From Xanthomonas arboricola (GTDB lineage Bacteria > Pseudomonadota > Gammaproteobacteria > Xanthomonadales > Xanthomonadaceae): DNA of 64,000 nt. This document shows positions 29,441 through 39,441 of the stretch, one piece after another. Made by a program: the position numbers and the translations under genes. The stretch lies in contig NZ_MIGY01000001.1 of the NCBI RefSeq assembly GCF_002940665.1, positions 248,001 to 312,000 on the forward strand. Direction: 5' to 3'. The notes beneath the pieces are model-generated. The model saw only the letters and a program-made list of their open reading frames with translations. It was not told the DNA's origin and did no database searches. Each line of letters opens with the position of its first letter. Position 1 is the stretch's first letter.

Positions 29441-30802
29441 ATGGCCGAAGCCGTCCGCCACGACAAGACCGCGCGCCAGCTGCGATTGCTGTCCGATGCG
29501 CTCGACAGCGGACGCCTGGGCCCGGTACGACGGCTGGTCAATACGCTGGCGCCGGCGGAGATCGGCAACCTGCTGGAATCGCTGCCGCCCGGCAAGCGCG
29601 AGGTGGTGTGGGGGCTGGTCGACCCGGAAGACGACGGCGAAGTGCTGCTGCATGTCGGCGATGAAGTGCGCGAAAGCCTGCTGGCCGACATGGACACCGA
29701 CGAGATCGTCGCAGCGGTCGAAGACCTCGACATCGACGATCTGGCCAATCTGGTCGAAGACCTGCCCGACACCGTCATCGACGAAGTGCTCAAGTCGATG
29801 GACCGCGAGAACCGCGAGCGGCTCGAGCAGGTGCTGTCGTATCCGGAAGACACTGCCGGCCGCCTGATGAATCCGGACGTGGTGACGGTGCGCGCCGACG
29901 TCAATGTCGATGTGGTGCTGCGCTATCTGCGCCTGCGCGGCGAACTGCCCGACCACACCGACCACCTGTACGTGGTGAGCCGGCGCCATCAGTACCTGGG
30001 CCGGGTGTCGCTGGCCGCGCTGGTCACCCATGAAGACAGCACGCCGGTCAATCGCCTGATCGACGACGAACAACCGGCGATCGATGTCGGCGATGGCTCC
30101 GACGAGGTCGCGCGGCGCTTCTCGGACCACGACTGGATCTCCGCCCCGGTGGTGGACGACAACAACATCCTGCTCGGCCGCATCACCATCGACGACGTGG
30201 TCGACATCATCCGCGAACAGGCCGAACACCAGGCCATGAGCGCGGCCGGTCTGGACGAGGACGAGGACATGTTCAGCCCGGCGCGGCGCGCCTTCCGCCG
30301 CCGCCTGATCTGGCTGGGCATCAACCTGTGCACCGCGTTCCTTGCCTCCAGCGTGGTCAGCCGGTTCGAAGGCACGATCGAGAAGCTGGTGGCGCTGGCG
30401 GCGCTGATGCCGATCGTCGCCGGCATGGGCGGCAATGCCGGCACCCAGGTGCTGGCCCTGATGGTGCGCGGCCTGGCGCTGGGCCAGATCGGCTCTTCCA
30501 ACGTGATGACCCTGCTCAAGAAGGAGCTCACCGTTGCGCTGATCAACGGCCTGGTGCTGGGCGTGGGCCTGGGGCTGATCGTGCTGGCCTGGTTCCAGCA
30601 GCCGATGCTGTCGCTGGTGATCGGCACCGCGCTGACCTTGAACATGCTCACCGCCGCATTCGGCGGGGTACTGGTCCCGGTGACGCTGAAACGGCTGGGC
30701 TTCGACCCGGCGTTGGCCGGTGGCGTGATCCTGACCACGCTGACCGACGTGATGGGCTTCCTGAGCTTCCTCGGCCTGGCGACGCTGATCCTGTTGCCGT
30801 AG
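29441..30802 (+). CDS. mgtE: Magnesium transporter MgtE
   Basis: A 453-residue Mg2+ channel: N domain (about 1-130, superhelical and acidic), two CBS domains (about 135-260) that sense Mg2+, a plug helix, and five TM helices from about 287. The pore signature 'PIVAGMGGNAGTQ' carries the selectivity Asn and Gly residues. Its presence after ptsI is typical of Xanthomonas and other proteobacteria. The promoter should lie in the 143-nt gap. Confidence 0.94.
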   Translation: MAEAVRHDKTARQLRLLSDALDSGRLGPVRRLVNTLAPAEIGNLLESLPPGKREVVWGLVDPEDDGEVLLHVGDEVRESLLADMDTDEIVAAVEDLDIDDLANLVEDLPDTVIDEVLKSMDRENRERLEQVLSYPEDTAGRLMNPDVVTVRADVNVDVVLRYLRLRGELPDHTDHLYVVSRRHQYLGRVSLAALVTHEDSTPVNRLIDDEQPAIDVGDGSDEVARRFSDHDWISAPVVDDNNILLGRITIDDVVDIIREQAEHQAMSAAGLDEDEDMFSPARRAFRRRLIWLGINLCTAFLASSVVSRFEGTIEKLVALAALMPIVAGMGGNAGTQVLALMVRGLALGQIGSSNVMTLLKKELTVALINGLVLGVGLGLIVLAWFQQPMLSLVIGTALTLNMLTAAFGGVLVPVTLKRLGFDPALAGGVILTTLTDVMGFLSFLGLATLILLP

Positions 30803-30953
30803 TCGTGGTCTGTAGCCATTGCGCCGAACTTTCGTGCCGCGCACACCGCGGCGGCAAGCAAATGAATATTCCGCAGAAAATCGCCGCAGCGCGACATGCC
30901 AGCACACCTGCATGCGGTGATACTGCGGGTCTGTCATCGGTCAGGAGGTATGC

Positions 30954-31751
30954 GTGATCCGTCGTTGTCTTGTTCTTGCGATTCTTGCGCTGGTGCTGGC
31001 CGGCTGTTCCAGCATGGCTGAGCGCCACCACGACGGACGCCGCGGCCATTTCGTCACCCGCACGCTGCAGCTGGAGGGGCGGCTCTACCGCTATCAGGTA
31101 TTCGTGCCGACCTCCAGGGCGCCGCAACCGCGCCCCATCGTGCTGTTCCTGCATGGCTCGGGCGAACGCGGCGACAACGGACGCGATCAGGCCGAAGTGG
31201 GCGTTGGCCCTTACCTGAGCGAACACACTGCCGCATTCCCTGCCCTGGTGGTGCTGCCGCAGGTGCCCGACGACGAGGAGTGGCTGGGCATCAACGCACG
31301 CATGGCCATCGCCGCATTGGACGCGGCCAGTGCCGAATTCGATGCCGACCCGCAGCGTACCTACCTCACCGGCATCTCGATGGGCGGCTATGGCGCGTGG
31401 GAAATCGGGCTGATGCAGCCGCAGCGCTTCGCCGCGATCGTGCCGATCTGCGGTGCACTCAAGGCCCCGCGCGATGAACGTCGCACGCTCTACGTCAGCC
31501 TGGTGGCCAACGAGGCCGACCCGTATACCGCTGCGGTCACCCGGCTCAGGCATGTGCCGATCTGGATGTTCCACGGGGCCAAGGACGACTCGGTGCCGCC
31601 GCACGACGACCGTGCGCTGTACCGCGCCGCAAAAGGCGTCGGCGCCAATGTGCGCTACAGCGAATATCCGGACGGCAACCACAACGCCTGGGACGCGACC
31701 TACGCAGACCCGGCGATGTGGGAGTGGATGTTCAGGCAGCGCCTGCACTGA
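30954..31751 (+). CDS. Lipoprotein alpha/beta hydrolase (esterase/phospholipase-like)
   Basis: A 265-residue exported hydrolase. The lipobox 'LAGC' puts the lipidated Cys at 18. The oxyanion segment is 'VLFLHGSGERGDN', the nucleophile Ser142 lies in 'TGISMGGYG', the acid is in 'FHGAKDDSVPP' and the catalytic His is in 'YPDGNHNAW'. This is the PHB-depolymerase/carboxylesterase type; the substrate is unknown. A perfect AGGAGG precedes the GTG at 30954. An ATG four nt upstream is out of frame and not used. Confidence 0.87.
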   Translation: MIRRCLVLAILALVLAGCSSMAERHHDGRRGHFVTRTLQLEGRLYRYQVFVPTSRAPQPRPIVLFLHGSGERGDNGRDQAEVGVGPYLSEHTAAFPALVVLPQVPDDEEWLGINARMAIAALDAASAEFDADPQRTYLTGISMGGYGAWEIGLMQPQRFAAIVPICGALKAPRDERRTLYVSLVANEADPYTAAVTRLRHVPIWMFHGAKDDSVPPHDDRALYRAAKGVGANVRYSEYPDGNHNAWDATYADPAMWEWMFRQRLH

Positions 31752-31791
31752 GCGGGGGCCCATTGCGCGGATGCGGTCTGCGCCCGCTCAG
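31748..31791. terminator. Bidirectional hairpin spanning two stop codons
   Basis: A perfect 9-bp stem, CTGAGCGGG with CCCGCTCAG, covers the stop of the hydrolase gene and the stop of the convergent cydB. No T-tract is present. Confidence 0.55.
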
Positions 31792-32807
31792 TGGTGATAG
31801 CCGGTATCGGCGGTGATCTTGCCGCGGAACACGCGATACGACCATACCGTGTAGCCCAGGATCAGCGGCAGCAGCACCACCAGGCCGATCAGTGCGAACA
31901 ACTGCGACGACGGCGGCGCGGCGGCCTGCCAGACGGTGTAGACCGGCGGCACCAGATACGGCCACATGCCCAGCACCAGGCCGAGAAAACCGAGCACGAA
32001 CAGGCCCATCGCCAACAGGAACGGCGGCGTATCCGGCCGCCCCGCTTCGGTGCAACGCCAGAGCGCGAACCCGACGATGGCGACCAGCACCGGCACCGGC
32101 ATCAGCCACAGGTAATGCGCACCGCTGAACCAGCGGTCCATCACATGCGATTGCAGCGACGGCAACCACGCGCTGACCAGGCCGATGAAGATCAACACGC
32201 TGATGGTCAGCGGCCGGCTCAACTGCCGCGCGAGCTGTTGCACATGGCCTTCGGTCTTGAGGATCAGCCAGGTGCTGCCGAGCAAGGCGTAGCCGAACAC
32301 CAGCGACGCGCCGGTCAGCATCGCGAAAGGACTGAACCAGCCCCAGATGCCGCCGACATAGCGGTCGTTTTCGATCGGCAGGCCCTGCACCAGCGCGCCG
32401 AGGATCACGCCCTGCGCAAACGTGGCCAGGATCGAGCCGGCAGCGAAGGCATTGCTCCACAGCCGCCGCGAGCGATGCGCCTTGAAACGGAACTCGAACG
32501 CCACCCCGCGGAACACCAGCGCCATCACCATCAACAACACCGGCAGATACAGCGCCGACAGGATCACCGCATACGCCTTGGGAAACGCCGCCAGCAGCCC
32601 TGCCCCGCCCAGCACCAGCCAGGTCTCGTTACCGTCCCAGATCGGGGCGGCGGTGTTCATCATCAGATCCAGCTGCGCTTCGTCCTTGCGGAACGGCGCC
32701 AGGATGCCGATGCCGAGCACGAAGCCGTCCAGCACCACGTACATCAGCACCCCGAAGCCGATCACCGCGAACCACGCCACCGGCAATACGCTGCTCATGT
32801 CCATCAT
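31788..32807 (-). CDS. cydB: Cytochrome bd (CIO-type) ubiquinol oxidase subunit II
   Basis: A 339-residue polytopic protein with about nine TM helices. Conserved segments are 'MYVVLDGFVLGIGIL', 'NTAAPIWDGNETWLVLGGAGLLAAFPKAYA' (in pieces) and 'GALVQGLPIENDRYVGG'. It pairs with subunit I to oxidise quinol and reduce O2 without proton pumping. The start overlaps the cydA stop by 4 nt. No cydX-like peptide or cydDC genes are seen, which fits a CioAB-type enzyme. Confidence 0.92.
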   Translation of the reverse strand: MMDMSSVLPVAWFAVIGFGVLMYVVLDGFVLGIGILAPFRKDEAQLDLMMNTAAPIWDGNETWLVLGGAGLLAAFPKAYAVILSALYLPVLLMVMALVFRGVAFEFRFKAHRSRRLWSNAFAAGSILATFAQGVILGALVQGLPIENDRYVGGIWGWFSPFAMLTGASLVFGYALLGSTWLILKTEGHVQQLARQLSRPLTISVLIFIGLVSAWLPSLQSHVMDRWFSGAHYLWLMPVPVLVAIVGFALWRCTEAGRPDTPPFLLAMGLFVLGFLGLVLGMWPYLVPPVYTVWQAAAPPSSQLFALIGLVVLLPLILGYTVWSYRVFRGKITADTGYHH

Positions 32808-34201
32808 GCGGCTCCGTCGATCGGTTCATCGGCCGCCGACAGCGGCCGTGCCGGGGTGTGTTCGCCGTGGTCCAGCTGCGGCGCGTCATGCGGGGTCGGG
32901 CCGATCTTGCCGATCTTGACCAGGTACCAGATGCCCCAGCCGAACACGAACGCATAGCCGGCCACGTACACCGCCAGCGAGATTGCGGTCATCAGCGTCG
33001 ATTGCGGGCCGACGGCGTCGGCGGTGCGCAACAGCCCGTAGACCACATACGGTTGCCGCCCCATCTCGGTGACGAACCAGCCCGAGACCAGCGCGATGAA
33101 GCCGCTCGGCAACATCCAGCGCCAAGTCGCCAGCAACCAGCGCCACTGCAGCAACTTGCCGCGCCACCAGGCGAACGCCGAGACCCAGGCCACCAGCAGC
33201 ATCAACGAGCCCAGCCCGGCCATGATGCGGAAGGCGAAGAACACCGGCGTCACCGGCGGGCGATCGGCCGCCGGCACCGAGGTCAGCGGCGCAATGCTGC
33301 CTTCCAGACGGTGGGTCAGGATCAGGCTGCCCAGGCGCGGGATCGCCACCTCGTAATCGTTGCGCTCGGCCTGCGCATTGGGCAGGGCGAACAGCACCAG
33401 CGGAAACCCCTGGCCCTGGCCTTCGTCATGCCAGTGCGCTTCCATCGCCGCGATCTTCATCGGCTGGTGCTTGAGCGTGTTCAAGCCATGCATGTCGCCA
33501 ACGAAGATCTGCAGCGGCACGGTGATCGCCGCGAACGCCACCGCCAGCTTGAGCATGCGCAGCCCGGCCTCGCGGTGCACGCCGCGATGCAGATACCACG
33601 CCCCCACCGCACCGACCACAAAACAGGTGGTGATGAACGAGCCCAACGCCATGTGCGCAAGCCGGTACGGGAACGAGGGGTTGAAGATGATCGTCAGCCA
33701 CGCCACCGGATGCACGATGCCGTCGACCACTTCATAGCCGGCCGGAGTCTGCAGCCAGCTGTTGGACGACAGGATCCAGAACGTGGAAAACAGCGTGCCC
33801 AGCGCCACCATGCAGGTCGCCAGGAAATGCAGGCGCTCGGAAATGCGCCCCCAGCCGAACATCATCACGCCCAGGAAACCGGCTTCGAGGAAGAACGCGG
33901 TCAGCACTTCGTAGCTCAGCAACGGGCCGATCACGCTGCCGGCGATCCGGCTCAACTCCGGCCAGTTGGCCCCGAACTGGAAGGCCATCACGATGCCGCT
34001 GACCACGCCCATGCCGAACGACACGGCGAAGATCTTCTGCCAGAAGAAATACAGCTCGCGCCACACCGGCAGCCGGGTGCGCAGCCAGCGCCATTCGAGA
34101 AATGCCAGCAGGCTGGACAGCCCGATGGTGAATGCGGGAAACAGCACGTGGAATGCGATGACGAATCCGAACTGGATCCGCGATAACAGCAAGGCATCCA
34201 T
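32804..34201 (-). CDS. cydA: Cytochrome bd (CIO-type) ubiquinol oxidase subunit I
   Basis: A 465-residue protein. The N-terminal heme ligand His18 is in 'IAFHVLFPAF', the second is in 'GDMHGLNTLKHQPMKIAAME', and the Met ligand is near 'FVTEMGRQPY'. E. coli has Trp where this has Tyr in 'GRQPY'. The Q loop is short compared with E. coli CydA (522 residues), the mark of the cyanide-insensitive CioA branch. GGAGG lies about 9 nt before the ATG at 34201. Likely used under low O2 or cyanide/NO stress. Confidence 0.92.
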   Translation of the reverse strand: MDALLLSRIQFGFVIAFHVLFPAFTIGLSSLLAFLEWRWLRTRLPVWRELYFFWQKIFAVSFGMGVVSGIVMAFQFGANWPELSRIAGSVIGPLLSYEVLTAFFLEAGFLGVMMFGWGRISERLHFLATCMVALGTLFSTFWILSSNSWLQTPAGYEVVDGIVHPVAWLTIIFNPSFPYRLAHMALGSFITTCFVVGAVGAWYLHRGVHREAGLRMLKLAVAFAAITVPLQIFVGDMHGLNTLKHQPMKIAAMEAHWHDEGQGQGFPLVLFALPNAQAERNDYEVAIPRLGSLILTHRLEGSIAPLTSVPAADRPPVTPVFFAFRIMAGLGSLMLLVAWVSAFAWWRGKLLQWRWLLATWRWMLPSGFIALVSGWFVTEMGRQPYVVYGLLRTADAVGPQSTLMTAISLAVYVAGYAFVFGWGIWYLVKIGKIGPTPHDAPQLDHGEHTPARPLSAADEPIDGAA

Positions 34202-34950
34202 GGAGAATCCTCCAGGAAATAGGTCAGCATCAGCGCACGGAGTCCAGGTCGATTGCCAAGACGACAGGCCAGTCGATCGCGACGTCTGCACGAAAGGATC
34301 ATCATAACGACGGTCGTGCGCGTTCCCGATGCGACACGGCGTCGCATCTGCGGCAAATGGCCGCGCTTGTGCAGCCAGGCGCGGCCAACGAAACGTAGCC
34401 AGCGGTCGTCAGGCAGATGCGGACGGCGCGCTCAGAACCGGAGCGCACGAGCGGTTCGTGCCCATTCCGAGCAGCGACCGTGCCGGCCTGACGGCAGCGC
34501 AGTGGTTCTGCTGGTTGCAGCGCGCGATGCTGCACCCGGTGTGCAATGCAGCGCGCATTCCTTGCACCCAGATGTGTTGCGCGCACACCGGTCACCGCGA
34601 TGCACCCGGCTCTAGCGAGTGCACGCCGGCACGCGATGGAAGGTCCACCGCCCCACCCCAAACCGACCCAGGCCGCCGGGAAGCGCTATCTCCCAGGCCC
34701 GCAGCAAATGGCTGCTTACGCATCCCCGATGCCTCGCGCGGACCCGCCGGCACCATGTTCGGCTTGCCATCGGCCAGATGGCAATGTTGCAGACACATGG
34801 ATCAGCAGATCCGGCGACCCGCCCGCCTGATGGCAAGGAAAACACCGCAAGACTGCTTGCGTGTTCTGGCTCCGGCGGTGTGCAGGAACTCACTGCAGGC
34901 TTGTCCTCGCTGCCGGACGGTCACGCACTCAGTCACGTGAACCCGCACGT
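34202..34950. other. Intergenic region upstream of cydA
   Basis: About 750 nt with no gene I can support. Open frames here are Cys/Pro/Arg-rich with no start site or recognisable domain. It must hold the cydA promoter and includes the hairpin at 34841-34865. Confidence 0.6.
34841..34865 (-). terminator. Probable terminator of the amino-acid permease gene
   Basis: On the minus strand, AACACGCAAG pairs with CTTGCGGTGTT (one bulge) and is followed by TTCCTTG, about 85 nt after the permease stop. Confidence 0.5.
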
Positions 34951-36339
34951 TTAGGTCCGACCACGGGCGCGTCGTGCCACTCCGCTGACCATTGCAATGA
35001 AGGCGGTCAAGCCGACCATCGACAGGAACTGCGCACGGGTGTCCACCGACGATGCCAACAGCACGAAGATCACCGCCAGGATCGCCAAGGCCAGCAAGGT
35101 CAGAAACGGGTAACCCCGCATGCGGAACGGCAACGCGATGCCGGCGCGGTCGGCGCGTGCGCGCAGGATCAGCTGCGACAGCAGCGAGATCGCCCACACC
35201 AGCAGACAGGTGGCGCCGACGATGTTGAGCAGCATCGGCAGCACCTTGTTGGGATACAGCAGTTCCAGTGCTGCCGCGGCAAAACCGAACAGCACGCTGG
35301 CGATCACCGCCGCCAGCGGCACCTGCTCGCCGCTGGTCCTGCCGAGCAACCGCGGCGCTTCGCCGCGCTGGGCCAGCGAGAAGATCATCCGCGAGGCGCC
35401 ATACAGATTGGCGTTGAGTGCCGACAGCAAGGCCACCACGGCGACCAGTGTGATGGCGGTGGCCGCGCCGGGAATGCGCGCCACCTCCAGCACGGCAGCG
35501 AACGGCGAGCTGAGCGCCGTGCTGGTCCACGGCACCACTGCCACGATCACGCTGATCGAGCCGATGTAGAACACCAGGATGCGCCAGGCCACGGTGCGAA
35601 TCGTGCGTGCCAGACTGCGGCCCGGGTCGGCGGTTTCCGCAGCGGCCACTGCCACGATTTCGGTGCCGCCGAAGGCGAACACCACCACCAGCAACGCCGA
35701 TCCGATGCCGGCCAGCCCCTTGGGCGCGAATCCGCCGTTGCGGGTGAAGTTGGACAGCCCCGGCGACACCACGCCGGGCAGCCACCCGGCCAGCAGGGCC
35801 ACGCCGATGAGCAGGAACACCACGATCGCAACGATCTTGAGGATGGCGAACCAGAATTCGAACTCGCCAAAATTGCGCACGCCGAGCAGATTGATCGCGG
35901 TGAAGGTGGCCATGAACACCACCGCCAGCAACGGCACCGACAACGCCGGCCATACCGAAGCGAGCAGGCCGGCCGCGCCGACCGCTTCGGCCGCGATCAC
36001 CACCACGATCTGCAGCCACCACAACCAGCCCACCGTCGCCCCGGCGGTCGGCCCCATCGCGTCGGCTGCGTACACCGAAAACGCACCGCTGGCCGGCTTG
36101 GAAGCGGCCATTTCGCCCAGCGCGTTCATCACGATGATCACCAGCGCCCCGGCGATCAGGTACGACACCAGCACGGCCGGCCCCGCCGCGTGGATCCCCA
36201 CGCCCGAGCCAAGAAACAGCCCGGCGCCGATCGCCGTGCCCAGGCCCATCATCATCAATTGCCGCGGTTTCAGCGCATGGCGCAATGCGGGCGCGGCGGA
36301 CGGAGCGTGCTCAGCAACGGGATCGGTCGGAAGCGGCAT
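34951..36339 (-). CDS. Amino acid permease (APC superfamily, AAT-type)
   Basis: A 462-residue, 12-TM transporter. Helix 1 has the substrate-binding 'GLGTAIGAGLFLGSG'; 'PASGAFSVYA' and 'VVFAFGGTEIVAVAAAETADP' are family signatures, the latter helix 6. Closest in appearance to proline/GABA/D-amino-acid permeases such as ProY and CycA; the specificity is not readable. The ATG at 36339 gives a short cytosolic N-terminus; earlier in-frame sequence is not conserved. Confidence 0.88.
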   Translation of the reverse strand: MPLPTDPVAEHAPSAAPALRHALKPRQLMMMGLGTAIGAGLFLGSGVGIHAAGPAVLVSYLIAGALVIIVMNALGEMAASKPASGAFSVYAADAMGPTAGATVGWLWWLQIVVVIAAEAVGAAGLLASVWPALSVPLLAVVFMATFTAINLLGVRNFGEFEFWFAILKIVAIVVFLLIGVALLAGWLPGVVSPGLSNFTRNGGFAPKGLAGIGSALLVVVFAFGGTEIVAVAAAETADPGRSLARTIRTVAWRILVFYIGSISVIVAVVPWTSTALSSPFAAVLEVARIPGAATAITLVAVVALLSALNANLYGASRMIFSLAQRGEAPRLLGRTSGEQVPLAAVIASVLFGFAAAALELLYPNKVLPMLLNIVGATCLLVWAISLLSQLILRARADRAGIALPFRMRGYPFLTLLALAILAVIFVLLASSVDTRAQFLSMVGLTAFIAMVSGVARRARGRT

Positions 36340-36555
36340 GGACGGGCTTGGATGGATGGAATCGCAACACGATACCGCGTCGCGTCGCCCGCCGCGCCTC
36401 TTGACGCAGACCAGGAAGCGAGGGTGGATCAGCCCGGGCGGGCTCTTGCCCGTCTCCACCGCCGGCAGCTTCACCGCCACGTACGCAGCAACCGGTGACC
36501 ACGTGCCCGGCTTCAAACCACCGGTGCACGAACCAGCTGCACACCACAGACAAGA

Positions 36556-36576
36556 ATCCCCGGACAGGCCGGGGAT
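36556..36576 (-). terminator. Hairpin after the pectate lyase gene
   Basis: A perfect 8-bp stem ATCCCCGG/CCGGGGAT with a 5-nt loop lies about 25 nt downstream of the pectate lyase stop on the minus strand, followed by TCTTGTCTG. Confidence 0.6.
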
Positions 36577-36601
36577 CCACGTGACCGCGCCCCGTCGCCG
36601 T

Positions 36602-37663
36602 TTACTCGGCCAGGTTGGTGGCTGCGCCGGCGGTGGCGATCACCTTGGCCTTGACCTGTGCGGCCGGAGTGATGCTGTAGGTGTAGCCCAGCGGTTCGGG
36701 GAACACCTTGCTGGTGATCCAGTTGGTGGCGTTGGCGTAGGGCTTGCTGCCATCCGGGGTGCCCCAGGTGATGCCGCTGCCGACGTAGTTGTTGATCAGG
36801 TCCCAGTAGCCGATCTCGCTGCTGTCGCGCGAGGTCACCGGGTTCTTGATGTTCTCGAAGTAGTTGGACTCGATCTTGGCCACCCCGCCCATGCGCACGT
36901 TGATGCCCGAGGTGGTGACGTTGTTGAAGTAGTTGTTGTAGATGTGGCTCAGCCCAAAACGTTGCAACGGCACGCGCGATTCGACGTTCTCGAAGCGGTT
37001 GTGGTGATAGGTGGTGCGAGCGGCCGAATTCTTGGTGTCGCTGTCGCTGAATCCGTTGAGCGCGACCTTCTGATAGTTGTAGACGTAGTTGTAGGACACG
37101 GTGACGTGATGGGTGCCCTTCTTCATGTCGATGCCGCCATCGAAGGACGCATCGCCGGCACCGGAGCACTTGGTCAACGAGGCGAACACGGTGTTGTGGT
37201 CGACCCAGATCCTGGACGGCGAACCGCTGGAAGTGCCTTCCAGGGAAATCGAATCGGCATCTTCGCCGCCCTGCAGCAGGCCGATGGTCATGTTCTGGAT
37301 GATGACGTTGCTGGAGTTGCCCACCACCCACAGCCCGAAGTTGGCCGACGAGCCGTTGGCACCCTTGATGGTGATGTCGCTCTTGTTCTTGATCTGCACG
37401 GTCTTGGCCGGCAATTTCCACTGTGCGCAGACGTCCTTGATGGTGCTGAAATCGAACTTGCCGGTGTAGTTGAGCACCAACCCGCCGCTGCCGGAATAAC
37501 TGTCGATCGCGGCCTGCATCGCCGCGAAGGTAGCCACAGTCACCGGTGTCTTGTTGCCGCCGCCGGTGGTGCCGGCACCGTATCCGACCGGGCCGGCGAT
37601 GGCGCCCGCAGTGCAGGCAGACAGTGCAAGCGCAAGTGTGCCCTGGAGTGTCTTGATCATCAT
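36602..37663 (-). CDS. Pectate lyase, polysaccharide lyase family 1
   Basis: A 353-residue secreted enzyme. After the signal peptide (to about residue 23) the parallel beta-helix shows 'SDITIKGANGSSANFGLWV', 'RIWVDHNTVFA', the calcium-site 'DGGIDMKKGTHHVTVSYNYV' and the catalytic Arg region 'HHNRFENVESRVPLQRFG'. It cleaves polygalacturonate by beta-elimination and is expected to leave by type II secretion. GGGAGAGG precedes the ATG at 37663; a second Met follows directly. Length suits the Xanthomonas PelB-type group. Confidence 0.93.
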   Translation of the reverse strand: MMIKTLQGTLALALSACTAGAIAGPVGYGAGTTGGGNKTPVTVATFAAMQAAIDSYSGSGGLVLNYTGKFDFSTIKDVCAQWKLPAKTVQIKNKSDITIKGANGSSANFGLWVVGNSSNVIIQNMTIGLLQGGEDADSISLEGTSSGSPSRIWVDHNTVFASLTKCSGAGDASFDGGIDMKKGTHHVTVSYNYVYNYQKVALNGFSDSDTKNSAARTTYHHNRFENVESRVPLQRFGLSHIYNNYFNNVTTSGINVRMGGVAKIESNYFENIKNPVTSRDSSEIGYWDLINNYVGSGITWGTPDGSKPYANATNWITSKVFPEPLGYTYSITPAAQVKAKVIATAGAATNLAE

Positions 37664-38239
37664 GCAGCCTCTCCCAAAGAAGTGAACGAGCGATGCATGC
37701 TGTCTGCGCCGGAGCGACGACAACAGCAAAGCGATGCGTGGGGGCCGCATTTTTTGCGCGATTTAAGACATAAAACAATTATCCATCACTGAAACTTTGA
37801 CGCACCACGGTGTTCTTCTTGCAGGACATGCGAAAGAGACAGCGGGAGACACCCGGGACAGGACACTGCTGCGCCGCGCGCAATGTACATTTTGTATGCA
37901 CATGTGTTTTCTATCCATGCAAACGCCGGCCGATGCTGCGTTTGCGCACGCGCGCTTTCGACTGCCATTGGTAGCGGCAAATGCGCCTGTGGCATCCGCG
38001 TGCATCACCAGGTACTGCGCACTGGTAGCTGCGCACGACCGCGTGCCGTGGGCAGTCGGACGTATGAGGCGCAGCTGCGTGCATCAATACGACTGCTCTT
38101 CACGATCACTGTTGCAACCTTGCTCCCACGATGCGCAGGCAAGGCAGTTCATGCTCAATTGCGACCCGTCGCAGCAGCGCCCGCAGGCCGCGCACGCGCA
38201 GGTTCGCGTGCGCACTCACGTGTCCCACACTGCATCGGC
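37664..38239. other. Intergenic region upstream of the pectate lyase gene
   Basis: About 576 nt without a supported gene. An AT-rich patch (37755-37790, CATAAAACAATTATCCATCA) is out of character for this genome. Read on the minus strand it offers GATAAT as a possible -10 about 110 nt upstream of the lyase ATG. I find no TGTGA-N6-TCACA (Clp) site and no PIP box. The long open frame on the plus strand (37797-38534) runs into pip antisense and is not coding. Confidence 0.5.
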
Positions 38240-39181
38240 TCAGACCGCGCGACTGGCCTGCATGGACGCATGCACCAGCTGCTCGCCGGGCCACGGCGTG
38301 TGGTCGTCGAGGAAGTTGCCGACCAGGCGCATGCACGCCGGGCGTTCTTCCACATGCGGCATATGGCTGGAATTGGCGAACACATGCCACCGCACGTCCG
38401 GGATCAGGCGCGCGTACGGCTCCACCGTTTCCGGTGTGGCCTCGTCGTATTTGCCCGACAGCACCAGCGTGGGCGCATTGATGCGATGCAGGCGCTCGAT
38501 GATGCTCCAGTTGCGCAGGCTGCCCACCACATGAAATTCGGTCGGGCCATTCATGGCGTGATACACGGTCGGGTCGGCATCGATGGCGGCGAAGGTACGC
38601 GCCACTTCCGCAGGCCAGGGCAACACGCGGCAGACGTGCTGGGCGTAGAACACCTGACTTGCGACGCGATAGGCCGGGTCGTCCAGGGTGCCGGCCGCTT
38701 CGTGCGCGTCCAGCGCCGCCTGGATGTGTTCGGGCAGGTGCGCGCGCAGCCGCAGCGCAGCAGCGCGCCACAGGCCCATCGATGCCGGCGAGTTGGCAAT
38801 CACCAACGCACGCAGGCCGGCCGGCCGCCGCACCGCATGCTCGGCCGCCAGCATCCCGCCCCAGGACTGCCCCAGTAACGCGTACTGCGACAGCCCCAAC
38901 TGCGTGATCAAGGCCTGCAACTCGTCCAGAAACAGTCCCACCGTCCAGAAACCGGGGTCTGCATCGGGAAGATGGGTGGACTTGCCGTTGCCGAGCTGGT
39001 CGTAATGGATCACCGCGCGGCCATTGGCCGCCAGGTCCTTGAAGCTGTCCACATAGTCATGGGTGCAGCCGGGGCCGCCGTGCAGCACGATCAGCGGGCA
39101 GGCATCGTTGCGCAGATCGCCGGTGATGCGGTACCAGGTACGGTACCCACGGAATTCGACGTAACCCTCGGTGGACTGCAT
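38240..39181 (-). CDS. pip: Proline iminopeptidase
   Basis: A 313-residue alpha/beta-hydrolase of peptidase family S33. '[12 protein letters not shown]' (oxyanion loop, 33-44), the nucleophile Ser106 in '[15 protein letters not shown]', and the C-terminal acid ('[10 protein letters not shown]') and His ('[11 protein letters not shown]') are present. It releases N-terminal proline. It lies directly downstream of a LuxR solo; in xanthomonads pip is the known target of such regulators (XccR, OryR) in planta. The lux-box-like dyad sits 62 nt upstream of the start. Confidence 0.93.
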   Translation of the reverse strand: MQSTEGYVEFRGYRTWYRITGDLRNDACPLIVLHGGPGCTHDYVDSFKDLAANGRAVIHYDQLGNGKSTHLPDADPGFWTVGLFLDELQALITQLGLSQYALLGQSWGGMLAAEHAVRRPAGLRALVIANSPASMGLWRAAALRLRAHLPEHIQAALDAHEAAGTLDDPAYRVASQVFYAQHVCRVLPWPAEVARTFAAIDADPTVYHAMNGPTEFHVVGSLRNWSIIERLHRINAPTLVLSGKYDEATPETVEPYARLIPDVRWHVFANSSHMPHVEERPACMRLVGNFLDDHTPWPGEQLVHASMQASRAV

Positions 39182-39242
39182 GACCTGCGCCTGCTGACGG
39201 CAAGAATGAGCACCGAGCCTAGCCAGCGAAACGCCGCGCCAT

Positions 39243-39262
39243 AACTGGCAAAACTCCCAGGT
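39243..39262 (-). promoter_or_regulatory. lux-box-like operator upstream of pip
   Basis: On the minus strand the 20-mer ACCTGGGAGTTTTGCCAGTT has imperfect dyad symmetry (ACCTGG against CCAGTT, 5 of 6 pairs) and the length and end bases of lux boxes. It lies between the LuxR solo gene and pip, 62 nt from the pip ATG. Binding is inferred. Confidence 0.65.
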
Positions 39263-39441
39263 TCGCGCCGCTTTGGAAGGTCAGTGCCCGACAGGCGAGC
39301 GGTGCGATCCAGCCGAGCGCGTAGCTGGTCGCCAGGACGGGCATCGACCAGTGCAGCGATTGCGCTTGCCGATCGCCAAATTTCACTACTGGGGAAATCG
39401 TCTATCGCGGCCTGGAGTCGCAGGCGCCGACCGCGACGCGC

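Noticed and set aside
34329..34940. Cys-rich 203-codon open frame upstream of cydA
   Set aside because: No ribosome-binding site and no recognisable domain, and it runs over the permease terminator. Composition is typical of random high-GC frames.
37797..38878. Two overlapping open frames upstream of the pectate lyase gene, running into pip antisense
   Set aside because: They extend into the antisense of pip without a start signal or domain.
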